A stretch of 64,000 nt of DNA. Source: Phytohabitans maris. GTDB taxonomy: Bacteria; Actinomycetota; Actinomycetes; Mycobacteriales; Micromonosporaceae. A program made the position numbers and the translations under genes. Of the stretch, positions 53,172 through 63,253 are shown one piece after another. Location of the stretch: positions 1-64,000 of the forward strand of contig NZ_JAVHUY010000015.1 in assembly GCF_031085175.1 (NCBI RefSeq). The letters are read 5' to 3'. The notes beneath the pieces are model-generated. The model was not told the DNA's origin. It saw only the letters and a program-made list of their open reading frames with translations, and did not search any database. Within the stretch, counting starts at the first letter, position 1. The number at the start of each line of letters is the position of its first letter.

Positions 53172-55493
53172 TCACCGGCCCATTCTCCCGTGGCCACCCG
53201 CTCCGCCGGCACCGCCCGGTCCGCCCACTCGGCCGGCACCGCCCGCTCCGCCGGCACCGCCCGCGAAGCCGTGGCCGCCCGTGAAGCCGGCACCGCCCGC
53301 GAAGGCGGCACCGCCGGCACCGCTCGCGAGGCCGATGGCCGCCGGCTCCGCGCGCCGCGCCGGGGCCGGGCGGCCCGCCGCCGGCGGCTTCGGGCGCGCC
53401 GGCCAGAACGCGGCCCGGCCCAGCAGCGCGGTCAGCGCCGGCACGAGCAACCACGACAGCACGAACGTGGAGAGCAGGATCCCCACCGCGACCGCGAACC
53501 CGACCTCGGCGAGCGTGGCCGAGACGGTCAGCGCCCCGAACGAGGCCGCCAGGATCACGCCGGCCGCCGCCACCGGTGGGCCGGCCCGGTGCAGCGCCAC
53601 CCGTACCGCCTCGCGCCGGGACGCGCCGCCGCGCAGCTCCTCCCGGATCCGGGCGATCATGAGAATGTTGTAGTCGGTGCCGATCGACGCCACGAACATG
53701 TACACGATCAGCGGCAGCGTGAACGTCAGGCCCGGCCGCCCCACCGCGCCCTGGAAGACCAGCACCGCCGCGCCGAGCGTGGCGACGAAGCCGCCGACGA
53801 CCGCGCCGAGCAGGTACACCGGCGCGAGCACGCCGCGCAGCATCAGCAGCAGCACCAGCCCGATCAGCAGGCCCGCGGCGGGCAGGATCACCTTCAGGTC
53901 CACCCCGACCACGTCCCGGATGTCCGCGAAGACCGAGGTCTCGCCGCCGACGTACACGGTGGTGCCGGGCGGTGCGGCGGAGTGCGCGGCCGGGCGCAGC
54001 TGGTGCACCATCGCGTCCAGCGCCTCCTCGCTGAGCGGGTCGGCGGCGAGCAGCAGGTCGACCTGGGCCGCGTCGCCGGTCGCCCGCACGCCGCCCACAC
54101 CGCCCACTATGGAGAGTGCGGAGAGGCGCTCGGCGTAGGCGGTCGCTGACTGTTCGGTCAGTCCGGGACCGGAGAGGTAGACCGTCGTCGGGCTCAGCGT
54201 CCCCGCGGGGAAACCGGACTCCAGCCGTTCCATCGTGCGGGCCGACTCGGTGCCGGCCGGCATGGCCTCGATGTCGTAGCTGGGCTTGTGGGCCAGGGCG
54301 CCGGCTCCGAGCGCGGCCAGCACGGCCACCGCGGCGAGGGCCACCGCCGCGGGGCGCCGGGCCACGAGGTTTCCGGTACGCGCCGCGAGTCCCACCGTCG
54401 CCCCGCCGCGCCCCGCGTCCGGTGCGCCGCCTCCCGTCTCCGGCACGGTGCGCCACGCCTTGGCGGGCCAGAACGCGCGGTGGCCGAGCAGCGAGAACAC
54501 CGCCGGGATGAGCGTGAGGCCGGCGAGCACCATCACGAGTACCGCGAACGCCAGCGCCGGCCCCAGGATCCGGAACGACCCGAACCCGGACAGCAGCAGC
54601 GCGCCGAACGACACCGCCACCGCCAGCGCGGAGACGCCGATCGCCGACCCGACCCGGGCGAGCGCGGCGACCATCGCGGTGCGCCGGTCCTCGCCGAGGC
54701 GCAGCCGCTCCCGGTACCGGTACAGCAGGAAGACCACGTAGTCGGTGCCCACGCCGAAGAGCACCACCGGCAGCAGCCCGGTGACCGAACCGTCCAATGT
54801 GGTGCCGGCCGCCTTCGCCGCGATCGCGATGACCGCCACCGCGCCCTGCCCGACCAGCGCGATGATGAGCAGGTTGAGCAGCGCCACCCACGGGCCGCGG
54901 AAGATGACGACGAGCAGCACCAGGATCATCACCACCATGCCGACGCTGACCAGCAGGTCGAGCCGCTCGCTGTCCTTGGCGACGGCCGCCTCGCCGGTGT
55001 ACCCGGAGCGCAGCGGCGTGCCGGCGACCCGCTCGGCGGTCTCGGTGCGCAGCCGGGTGACGGCGCTCGACACCCCGGTGTAGCCGACCTTCCCGGTGAA
55101 CGTCACCTGGGCCAGCATCACCTTCCCGTTGGGGGAGAGCGACGGCTCGCCGACGTCCCGTACCCCTTCGCCGCCCAGCCCCTGGACGACCTCCCGCCCC
55201 TTGGCCCGGTCGGCCGGGGCCAGCGGCGCGCCGTCCACACGAGACAGTACGAGCACGGCGGTCGCGCCCTCCCGGGCACCGGACGGGAACGCCTGCTCCG
55301 CGAACCGGGCCGCCTGTACGGACTCGTACTCCTCCGGCAGGAAGTCCGTCTCGTTCTGGCCGGAGACGGCCGCCGCGCCCTCCGGGCCGAGCACCGCGTA
55401 GCCGAGACCGCCCAGCCCCATCACCACCACCAGCCAGGCCAGGATCACCCGTACCGGGTGCCGGACCACGGCCGTACCCCATCTCTCGAACAC
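53172..55493 (-). CDS. MMPL-family RND transporter
   Basis: A 773-residue MMPL/RND transporter. Twelve transmembrane helices occur as two halves of one plus five, with large extracytoplasmic loops after helix 1 and helix 7. Typical segments are FGVGTDYVVFLLYRYRERLR and SIGTDYNILMIARIREELR (proton-relay Asp-Tyr pairs). The C-terminal about 45 residues are Gly-rich (GAGGAGGAGRVGGPGGAGG). MMPL proteins move lipids, siderophores or antibiotics. GTG 55493 has GAGAGGGA upstream. It heads an operon with a histidine kinase and response regulator. Confidence 0.92.
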   Translation of the reverse strand: MFERWGTAVVRHPVRVILAWLVVVMGLGGLGYAVLGPEGAAAVSGQNETDFLPEEYESVQAARFAEQAFPSGAREGATAVLVLSRVDGAPLAPADRAKGREVVQGLGGEGVRDVGEPSLSPNGKVMLAQVTFTGKVGYTGVSSAVTRLRTETAERVAGTPLRSGYTGEAAVAKDSERLDLLVSVGMVVMILVLLVVIFRGPWVALLNLLIIALVGQGAVAVIAIAAKAAGTTLDGSVTGLLPVVLFGVGTDYVVFLLYRYRERLRLGEDRRTAMVAALARVGSAIGVSALAVAVSFGALLLSGFGSFRILGPALAFAVLVMVLAGLTLIPAVFSLLGHRAFWPAKAWRTVPETGGGAPDAGRGGATVGLAARTGNLVARRPAAVALAAVAVLAALGAGALAHKPSYDIEAMPAGTESARTMERLESGFPAGTLSPTTVYLSGPGLTEQSATAYAERLSALSIVGGVGGVRATGDAAQVDLLLAADPLSEEALDAMVHQLRPAAHSAAPPGTTVYVGGETSVFADIRDVVGVDLKVILPAAGLLIGLVLLLMLRGVLAPVYLLGAVVGGFVATLGAAVLVFQGAVGRPGLTFTLPLIVYMFVASIGTDYNILMIARIREELRGGASRREAVRVALHRAGPPVAAAGVILAASFGALTVSATLAEVGFAVAVGILLSTFVLSWLLVPALTALLGRAAFWPARPKPPAAGRPAPARRAEPAAIGLASGAGGAAFAGGAGFTGGHGFAGGAGGAGGAGRVGGPGGAGGAGGHGRMGR

Positions 55494-55570
55494 GTCCCTC
55501 TCCCCTCCCGGATCGTCGCTTTCGACGCTATGGATCGGGGTGGGTCGCCATCGATGGAGCGCGCTCGCCT

Positions 55571-55693
55571 CTTGACGGTGGTGCCAGCACCACCGTCACC
55601 GTCTGCGCCGACCTGGTCGCCCTCCTCCTGGCCGGCCTCCGCGTCCACCAGAAGATCAATTGGCGCGATCTAGAACGGTTAGGGCTGAAATAG
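55571..55693 (+). pseudogene. Possible 3' remnant of an unidentified gene
   Basis: An open frame of about 40 codons with near-complete G/C third positions reads TVTVCADLVALLLAGLRVHQ then KINWRDLERLGLK and a TAG stop. No start codon or ribosome site precedes it. The codon pattern is coding-like on the plus strand only. It may be the end of a gene lost when the MMPL region moved in. The family is unknown. Confidence 0.35.
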
Positions 55694-55715
55694 CGCCCTA
55701 AACGTTCTAGATCGC
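55665..55715. terminator. Strong hairpin with 21-bp arms
   Basis: GCGATCTAGAACGGTTAGGGC and its complement (20 of 21 matches) are separated by 9 bases. It overlaps the last codons of the remnant and could be its terminator, or an operator or dispersed palindrome in front of the MMPL operon. The AT-containing stem is unusual for this genome. Confidence 0.7.
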
Positions 55716-55801
55716 TTTCGGAGGCGGGGTGCGGGGGTTGGGCTTGCCGCGCGGAGCCGGCAGCGGAGGCCGGGGAAGTCGGCGAGCGCCAGCGAGCCGC
55801 C

Positions 55802-55858
55802 GGCCGCAGCGGTGCCCGCGGGAAAGCACCCCAAGAAAACGCTCCGCTGCGCTCCACG
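55802..55858. repeat. 56-bp dispersed repeat, copy 2
   Basis: Near-identical to 14960-15015 in the same orientation, with three substitutions and one extra base. It is flanked by GGGAAA and TTTCCC blocks, so the copy here can also fold back. No gene overlaps it convincingly. Confidence 0.8.
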
Positions 55859-55999
55859 TTTCCCCGGGGACCCCGCGCAAACGGTCCGCAGCTGGCGCGG
55901 ACCGGGGCAACTCTTCCTGGAGAAACGCCGCGACTCAGCGTGGGTGGGGTGGCTCATGCGCAAGATGTGGCCTTCAGGTCGGCGGCGGAGGCGGCGCGG

Positions 56000-56911
56000 T
56001 CAGCCGGTGCGCCAGGGTACGACGCGGTGCGTCGCGGCCAGCGTCAGCGCGGTGACCGCCGACGTGATGCCGGCGATGCCCGCGGCCGCGCCGACGTACG
56101 CGGTCAGCAGCGTGCGGCGGCCCAGCTCGTCGGCGGGGGGTGTGGCCACCCGGTCCACCCACCAGAGGGCGACGGCCGCGGCCGCGAGCAGTACCGCTGA
56201 GGCGATCATCAGCAGTGCGACGGCGAGCGGGCGGGCGTCGTCGGTCTTCACCCGGGCGTCCCGGCCCTGCGCCAGCACCAGCAGCAGGCCGGCGAGGGCC
56301 GCGCAGCCGCCGACGACGAGCACCGCGCCGGCGACGTCGCTCGGCCGGTGCCAGCCCAGCGACATGGTCGCCACGCCGGCGGTGGTGGCGTAGAGGGCGC
56401 CGACGACCGCGGTGACGCCGCGCAGCCGGGGCGGTACCACCAGGACGAGCGCGATGACCACGGACATCGCCACGGTCGCGTGGCCGCTCGGGAAGCTGTT
56501 GCCGGCGTACACGCGCTCCAGGTCGACGCCGAGGTCCGGGCGGTCGAGGCCGTGCTTGAGCACCTGGGTGACCAGGTTGGCGGTGGCCACGAACGCGGTG
56601 ACCACCAGCGTCAGCAGCACCCGGCCCCGGGCCAGCGCGATCACCCCGGCGACGACCATCGCCACGGCCAGCGAGGCCACGGAGATGGCGTTGAGGACGG
56701 TATTGGCCAGGCCGTCGACGCGGTCCTGGCCGATCGCGTTGCCCTCCAGGGCGACGGTGTCGAGCAGCTGGCCGCGCGCGCCGCGCACGAAGAACCACCA
56801 CAGGCCGGCCACGCTGACCGCCTCGACCAGGCCCAGCAGCACCAGCCAGGCGGCCGGAAGGGTGACGCCCGCTTCGCGGATCTTCGTCCGCTCCCCAACC
56901 GTCGTAGCCAC
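56000..56911 (-). CDS. PAP2-superfamily membrane phosphatase
   Basis: A 303-residue membrane phosphatase. The three PAP2 motifs are KHGLDRPDL (K..RP), NSFPSGHATV (PSGH) and SLGWHRPSDVAGA (the SR-xxxxx-H-xxxD motif in variant form). Hydrophobic helices surround them, and the C-terminal 100 residues hold two more. It likely dephosphorylates lipid phosphates or undecaprenyl diphosphate. GTG 56911 has AAAGAAGG five bases upstream and removes an implausible 9-residue extension. Stand-alone, divergent from the ABC-F gene. Confidence 0.88.
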   Translation of the reverse strand: MATTVGERTKIREAGVTLPAAWLVLLGLVEAVSVAGLWWFFVRGARGQLLDTVALEGNAIGQDRVDGLANTVLNAISVASLAVAMVVAGVIALARGRVLLTLVVTAFVATANLVTQVLKHGLDRPDLGVDLERVYAGNSFPSGHATVAMSVVIALVLVVPPRLRGVTAVVGALYATTAGVATMSLGWHRPSDVAGAVLVVGGCAALAGLLLVLAQGRDARVKTDDARPLAVALLMIASAVLLAAAAVALWWVDRVATPPADELGRRTLLTAYVGAAAGIAGITSAVTALTLAATHRVVPWRTG

Positions 56912-57161
56912 GGGGCCTTCTTTCCCCCACAGCGTCACGTTTCAACCCCAGCCCGCGCTCGTCGGCACCCCACCGACGGTAGCCGCCGGGAGATCCGGTT
57001 CTGGTGAGAAACGCGTGAAGGAGCCGGCCTTGCTTATTCGTTTGCGGGTGGGGCACCGCCGTGGCTACCGTGGACGGCGATGTGATCCGCAGACACCCGT
57101 CGCGCCCGCGTCCGAGGCCATCGCCCGGCGGGCGGCAGCGTCTACTCCGCGGTGGTGTCCC

Positions 57162-58775
<1,614 letters not shown>

Positions 58776-58843
58776 GCGACAGGGCGGGCGGCGCCGGTGA
58801 CGGGGACGCCGGCCCCGACGCTGATCCGGCTCCAGCCGTTCCG

Positions 58844-59299
58844 TCAGCGTCCGCGACGGGCGCGGTCCACCAGAGCGACGGCGGCGACCAGCAACACGCA
58901 GAACGCCACCGGGACCGCGATCAGCCACCACTTGTCGTAGACGATGGCGAGCACGATCGCGACCGGCTCGCCGAGCAGGATCGCGAGGATGTTGGCGGCC
59001 GCGTAGAGGGGGATGTCGTCGGGGTCGTCGCCGGTCTTCCGCAGCGGTAGCGGCGGGGGGAGGCCGGGCAGGTCGGGGTGGGGCTCCGGCAGGTCGGCGA
59101 AGAGGCGCAGCAGTTCGCCCTGCGTCCTGGTCTCCTTGCACGCCTCCAGCCGCAGCTCGGCCTCGGCCGAGTCGATCCGTTTCGCCGCGACGTGCTCGGC
59201 CAACGCCTCCCGCGCGGCGTCGAACTCCGGTGTCCCGACCCGCAACGCGAGCCGGGCCGCTGGCGACTCCCGAAGCTCGCTTACAACTGGCTCGCTCAC
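58844..59299 (-). CDS. DUF1707-type membrane-associated protein
   Basis: A 151-residue protein. Residues 10-65 match DUF1707 (EALAEHVAAKRIDSAEAELRL, CKETRTQGELLRLFADLP). A Pro-rich segment then precedes two hydrophobic helices (NILAILLGEPVAIVLAIVY and WWLIAVPVAFCVLLVAAVAL). DUF1707 occurs beside membrane helices in many actinomycete proteins; function unknown. GTG 59299 lies six bases after a TACGCT box, suggesting a leaderless message. Confidence 0.78.
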   Translation of the reverse strand: MSEPVVSELRESPAARLALRVGTPEFDAAREALAEHVAAKRIDSAEAELRLEACKETRTQGELLRLFADLPEPHPDLPGLPPPLPLRKTGDDPDDIPLYAAANILAILLGEPVAIVLAIVYDKWWLIAVPVAFCVLLVAAVALVDRARRGR

Positions 59300-59314
59300 G
59301 ATGCGAGCGTAGAT

Positions 59315-59342
59315 GGCGGGCGCTCCCAGGGGAGCGCCCGCC
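59315..59342. terminator. Perfect hairpin downstream of the GH3 gene
   Basis: GGCGGGCGCTCC and GGAGCGCCCGCC form a perfect 12-bp stem with a 4-base loop, 6 bases beyond the GH3 stop. It probably terminates the GH3 message and lies just upstream of the DUF1707 gene's promoter. Confidence 0.75.
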
Positions 59343-59347
59343 TCCAC

Positions 59348-62300
59348 CTAGAACCCGGTCAGGCCGGCGCCGAACGGGTACAGCGGGTTGCCGTAGTTCG
59401 TCGGCACCGGCTGCCCGGCGTCGATCCGGGCCCGGATCTCGGTGCGCTGGGCGGCGGTGGCGCCGAGGTCGTACGGCAGGTCCCACTGCTCGTTGGCGTC
59501 CGCGAGGACGTCACTACCGCCCGGCCGGAGCACCTGGTCGAGCGTGCGCGGCAGCTGCCACGGGAGCTTGCCCCGCGGCTGGTAGTCGCCGAAGAGCAGG
59601 CCGGCCACGGCCGGTCCCATCTCCTCGCCGCCGCGGTACGTGACGACGAGCGCGCTGGCCAGCTCGTGCCACTCGCTGATCACGTACGGGCGGGGCATGA
59701 CCAGCAGGACGACGACCGGGATGCCCTGCCGCTGGAAGTTCTGGATGACGGCCAGCTGGTCGGCGGGGAGGTACGGCTGCTCCTTCACCCAGCTGGTGGC
59801 GTGGGTGTACGAGCCCTCGCCGACCGCCACCACCGCGAGCTTCGGCGACGGGCCGGAGTCCTGGTACACGTTGACGCCGGCCCGCGCCGCCCGCGCCCGG
59901 ATCGCCTCGAGGAGGTTCTGCGAGCCGTACTCCTGGTGGAAGTAGCTGGTCCAGATGCAGCAGGCGCCGGAGTCGGTGGCGCGCGGCCCGGCCACCACGA
60001 TGTTGTCGCCGGCGCCCAGGCGTACCGGGAGCACGCCGTTGTTGCGCAGCAACGTCGTCGACTCCCGCGCGGCCTGGTCGGCGAGCGCCGTGTACTGCGG
60101 CATGTGGAAGCGGTACGGGCCGTTGACCGGGTCGCCGTACGGGTTTTCGAAGATGCCGAGCTGGAACTTCAGCCGCAGCACCCGCCGTACCGCGTCGTCG
60201 ATCCGGGCCGCCGGCACACCCGCGGTGAACGTGCCGATGCTGTACCCCGGCGCGCCCGGGTCGGCGCCGCCCATCACGTCCGAGCCGGCCCGCGCCGCGC
60301 CGACCCACGAGCCGGAGGGAAGCCAGTCGGTGGTGATGAGGCCGGTGTAGCCGAGGTTCTGCCGCAGGTAGGCGAGGATCGGCGCGCTGTCGCCGGCCCC
60401 CGGCCCGCCCGGGTCGAGGTAGGAGCTGCCGGCGTACCCGGGCATGATGTTGACCGCGCCGGCCTCCATCGCGGCCCGGAACGGGATCATGTGGTACTTG
60501 ATGGTCACCGCGTCGTACACGATCAGCGCCTCGCCGCCGGCGCCCTCGCCGGGCCAGTGCTTGACCGTGGCGAGCACCGACGCCGGGTTGAGCTCCGGAC
60601 CGCCCTGCAGGCCGGCGACCAGCGCCCGCACCTGTGCGGCCGCGACCTCGGCGCTCTCTCCGTTGCCTTCCTGGATGCGCGGGTACAGCACCTTGGTGCC
60701 CACCTCGGCGAGCGGCCCGAGCACGCCGCGGGTCCCCACCTCCAGCTGCTCGCGGCGCTGCATGTCGCCGAGCTTGTAGTCCAGCGGGTAGTTGCGCCCG
60801 GCGGCGAGCGCGCTCTGCGTCGGGTAGGTCGTCTGGTACCCGTGGATGGTGTCGCCCGCCGAGACGAACGGGATGCCCAGCCGGGTGCCGCTCGCCCGGA
60901 TCAGGTTGGCGTGCAGGTCGGCCGCGCCGGCCGGCCCGAAGTGCCACCCCGACTGGGCGAACTGCTGCGCGTTGTAGAACATCTGGTACGCCTTCTCCTC
61001 GAGCGTCATCCGCCCGAGCAGGTCGCTGACCCGCGACTCGACCGGCAGCCGCCAGTCCTCGTACGGCGCGATGGCGCCGTCGCGGTTGAGGTCGCGGGCG
61101 CCGTTCACGATCCCGACGCCGTCGGCGACCGTCTCCAGCGCCGGCAGGTAGAGGCTGAACTGCCGGATGTTCGAGGTGGCGACGGTGCCGCCCGACCCGT
61201 TGACCGCGACCACGTACCACTTGTAGGTCCACCGGTCGGCGATGTCCCAGGTCGGCGTGTAGCCGGTGCCGGTCGGCTCGGCGACCTTCGTGTACAGGTC
61301 GACGAGGTTGCCGGCGGCCGCGAAGTCGTAGTCGGTACGGCTGACGTTGAGCCAGACCTGGTAGCGGGCCGCGCCGCCGACGGCGGCCCAGGACAGCGGC
61401 GGCCGGCGGGTGTTGGTGATCATCGCGCCGTTGGCCGGCGCGCTGAGCTGGAACTGCCCGGTCGTGCCCGGCGGCCGGGTCGGGCCGGAGAGCATCGGCG
61501 GCGTGGTCGCCTGGGTGTCCACCGACCCGAAGACCTGGAACTCCCAGAGCGAGTACCCGTAGCCGGTCGCCCGCGCGGTGCCGGTCAGCCGGACGTAGCG
61601 CCCGCTGCCGGTGACCGCCGGCCGCTCGGTGCCGCCCCGCCCGGCGGTCGTGGCGTAGACCTGGGTCCAGGCGGTGCCGTTGGTCGAGGTCTCTATCCGG
61701 TACGCGGTCGCGTAGGCGGCCTCCCACATCAGCGTCACCCCGGTGATCGTGGCCACCCCGCCCAGGTCCACCTGGATCCACTGTGGATCGCTGAACTCGC
61801 TGGACCACCGCGTGGTCGCCCGCCCGTCCAGCGCGGCAGCCGGGGCGTTGCCACCCTCGTACGAGGAGGCGGTCACGTTCCGGTACTCCGAGATGGGCGT
61901 CCCACCCGGCGGCGGCTGGCTGGTCGGTGGCGTCGTGGGGGCGCCGCCGACCGTGCCGAAGACCTGGAACTCCCAGAGCGAGTACCCGTAGCCGGTCGCC
62001 CGCGCCGTACCGGTGAGGCGGACGTAGCGCCCGGAGCCGCTCACCGCGAGGGTCTGCGTGCCGCCGGTGCCGGTGGTGGTGGCGTAGACCTGGGTCCAGG
62101 CGCCGCCGTCGGTCGAGGTCTCGATCCGGAACCCGGTCGCGTACGCCGCCTCCCAGACCAGGGTCACCTGGTCGATCGCGGCGCTCTGGCCGAGGTCCAC
62201 CTGGATCCACTGTGGATCGCTGAACGCGCTGGACCAGCGGGTACCCGGGTTGCCGTCGACGGCGAAGCGGGCGGCGAGCCCGTCCGCGTCGGCTTCGACG

Positions 62301-62461
62301 GACGAGGCGGTCGCGGGCCTGCCCTGGGAGATCAGCGGACCGGCCGCGCCGGCCCGCCCCTGGGCGATCGCGATCGCGCCGAGCAGGCCGGCGAGCAGCA
62401 CGGCCAGGGCGGCGGCGAGGGCGCGACGTGGTCGCGCGCGGACAAGGGAGTACGGCGACAT
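59348..62461 (-). CDS. Secreted discoidin-domain GH3 beta-glycosidase
   Basis: A 1,037-residue secreted enzyme. Residues 1-40 are a signal peptide. Two F5/8-type C (discoidin/CBM32-like) domains follow, each with FSDPQWIQVDLG and YSLWEFQVFG, then an Fn3-like domain and a GH3 catalytic region: RMTLEEKAYQMF, VKHWPGEGAGGEA, the nucleophile Asp in GLITTDWLPSG and GPRATDSGACC in the second domain. GH3 enzymes act on beta-glucosides or xylosides; the substrate is not evident. ATG 62461 has GGAGG upstream. It diverges from an ArsR-type regulator that may repress it. Confidence 0.9.
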   Translation of the reverse strand: MSPYSLVRARPRRALAAALAVLLAGLLGAIAIAQGRAGAAGPLISQGRPATASSVEADADGLAARFAVDGNPGTRWSSAFSDPQWIQVDLGQSAAIDQVTLVWEAAYATGFRIETSTDGGAWTQVYATTTGTGGTQTLAVSGSGRYVRLTGTARATGYGYSLWEFQVFGTVGGAPTTPPTSQPPPGGTPISEYRNVTASSYEGGNAPAAALDGRATTRWSSEFSDPQWIQVDLGGVATITGVTLMWEAAYATAYRIETSTNGTAWTQVYATTAGRGGTERPAVTGSGRYVRLTGTARATGYGYSLWEFQVFGSVDTQATTPPMLSGPTRPPGTTGQFQLSAPANGAMITNTRRPPLSWAAVGGAARYQVWLNVSRTDYDFAAAGNLVDLYTKVAEPTGTGYTPTWDIADRWTYKWYVVAVNGSGGTVATSNIRQFSLYLPALETVADGVGIVNGARDLNRDGAIAPYEDWRLPVESRVSDLLGRMTLEEKAYQMFYNAQQFAQSGWHFGPAGAADLHANLIRASGTRLGIPFVSAGDTIHGYQTTYPTQSALAAGRNYPLDYKLGDMQRREQLEVGTRGVLGPLAEVGTKVLYPRIQEGNGESAEVAAAQVRALVAGLQGGPELNPASVLATVKHWPGEGAGGEALIVYDAVTIKYHMIPFRAAMEAGAVNIMPGYAGSSYLDPGGPGAGDSAPILAYLRQNLGYTGLITTDWLPSGSWVGAARAGSDVMGGADPGAPGYSIGTFTAGVPAARIDDAVRRVLRLKFQLGIFENPYGDPVNGPYRFHMPQYTALADQAARESTTLLRNNGVLPVRLGAGDNIVVAGPRATDSGACCIWTSYFHQEYGSQNLLEAIRARAARAGVNVYQDSGPSPKLAVVAVGEGSYTHATSWVKEQPYLPADQLAVIQNFQRQGIPVVVLLVMPRPYVISEWHELASALVVTYRGGEEMGPAVAGLLFGDYQPRGKLPWQLPRTLDQVLRPGGSDVLADANEQWDLPYDLGATAAQRTEIRARIDAGQPVPTNYGNPLYPFGAGLTGF

Positions 62462-62613
62462 GACACCTCCAGGCGTCGGGCGACGGTGGACGCACCGCCC
62501 GAGGCGGGCCCGGGAGAGGGCCGCCACAGCGCCGAAGAGGCGGTTTCTGGCAACCAGCGTCATCGACGCACGCCAACTCGTCAAGAGACGGCTTTCGGTA
62601 AGGCACGCAGCGA

Positions 62614-62657
62614 TGCACAAGTTCCATGCAAAGATATTGTGCACACTTCTTGTGCAC
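62614..62657. promoter_or_regulatory. Repeated TTGTGCAC operator-like sites
   Basis: TTGTGCAC occurs at 62637-62644 and 62650-62657 as direct repeats, with an inverted TGCACAAG at 62614-62621. The cluster overlaps the promoter region of the divergent ArsR-type regulator and GH3 genes and probably binds the adjacent regulator. Confidence 0.55.
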
Positions 62658-62671
62658 GCTACCGTGACCCC

Positions 62672-63253
62672 GTGACGTCTCAGGAGCGGCGATCCGCGAT
62701 CCGGCTGGACAGCCGTCAGCTGCGAGTGCTGGCGCATCCGCTGCGGTCGCGGCTGCTCACCGCGCTGCGGCTGGACGGCCCGGCCACCGCCACCCGGCTG
62801 GCCGCGGCGATGGGCACCAACACCGGCGCGACCAGCTATCACCTGCGCCAGCTCGCCGCCGTCGGCCTGGTGGTCGAGGAGGCCGGGCAGGGGCATGGCC
62901 GGGAGCGGTGGTGGCGGGCGGCGCACCACGAGCACGGCTGGCGGAGCAGGGACGTCGTCGACGACCCTGACGACCGGGCGGCCGCCATGTGGCTCTCGGA
63001 GCACCAGGTGCGGCTGTTCGCGGAGCTGCTGGCCAGCTGGGTGCGCGACCACTACTCGCACCCTCCGGACTGGCGGGACGCGGCCGAGGTCAGCGACTTC
63101 GGGCTCCGGCTGCCGCCCGACCGGCTGCGCGCGCTCAACGATGAGCTGCACGCCGTGGTCGACCGCTACCAGCGCGAGGCCACCGGCGATGGCGATCAGG
63201 TGCTGGTGTTCTTCGCCGGCTTCCCCCGGCTGGCACCGGACGGGCCGGGGTGA
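62672..63253 (+). CDS. ArsR-type winged-helix transcriptional regulator
   Basis: A 193-residue regulator with an ArsR/HTH_20 winged helix: LRVLAHPLRSRLLTALRLDGP, ATRLAAAMGTNTGATSYHLRQLAAVGLV, then a C-terminal helical domain of about 110 residues without the metal-binding Cys pair of ArsR proper. GTG 62672 lies six bases after TACCGT, so it is probably leaderless. It overlaps the MFS transporter start (TGATG), and TTGTGCAC sites lie just upstream. It likely controls itself, the MFS gene and perhaps the GH3 gene. Confidence 0.85.
   Translation: MTSQERRSAIRLDSRQLRVLAHPLRSRLLTALRLDGPATATRLAAAMGTNTGATSYHLRQLAAVGLVVEEAGQGHGRERWWRAAHHEHGWRSRDVVDDPDDRAAAMWLSEHQVRLFAELLASWVRDHYSHPPDWRDAAEVSDFGLRLPPDRLRALNDELHAVVDRYQREATGDGDQVLVFFAGFPRLAPDGPG

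Larger units (their letters stand above)
55494..55999. other. Intergenic region with a gene remnant, hairpin and repeat
   Basis: 506 bases between the MMPL start and the PAP2 stop, both on the minus strand. It holds a coding-like fragment ending at 55693 on the plus strand, a 21-bp-arm hairpin at 55665-55715 and the second copy of the 56-bp repeat at 55802-55858. The remainder is GC-rich without a visible gene. Confidence 0.65.

Noticed and set aside
59078-63253. A 1,391-codon plus-strand open frame covering the GH3 gene
   Set aside because: It is the antisense shadow of the GH3 gene in very GC-rich DNA. Only its last 194 codons (from 62672) are real, encoding the ArsR-type regulator.
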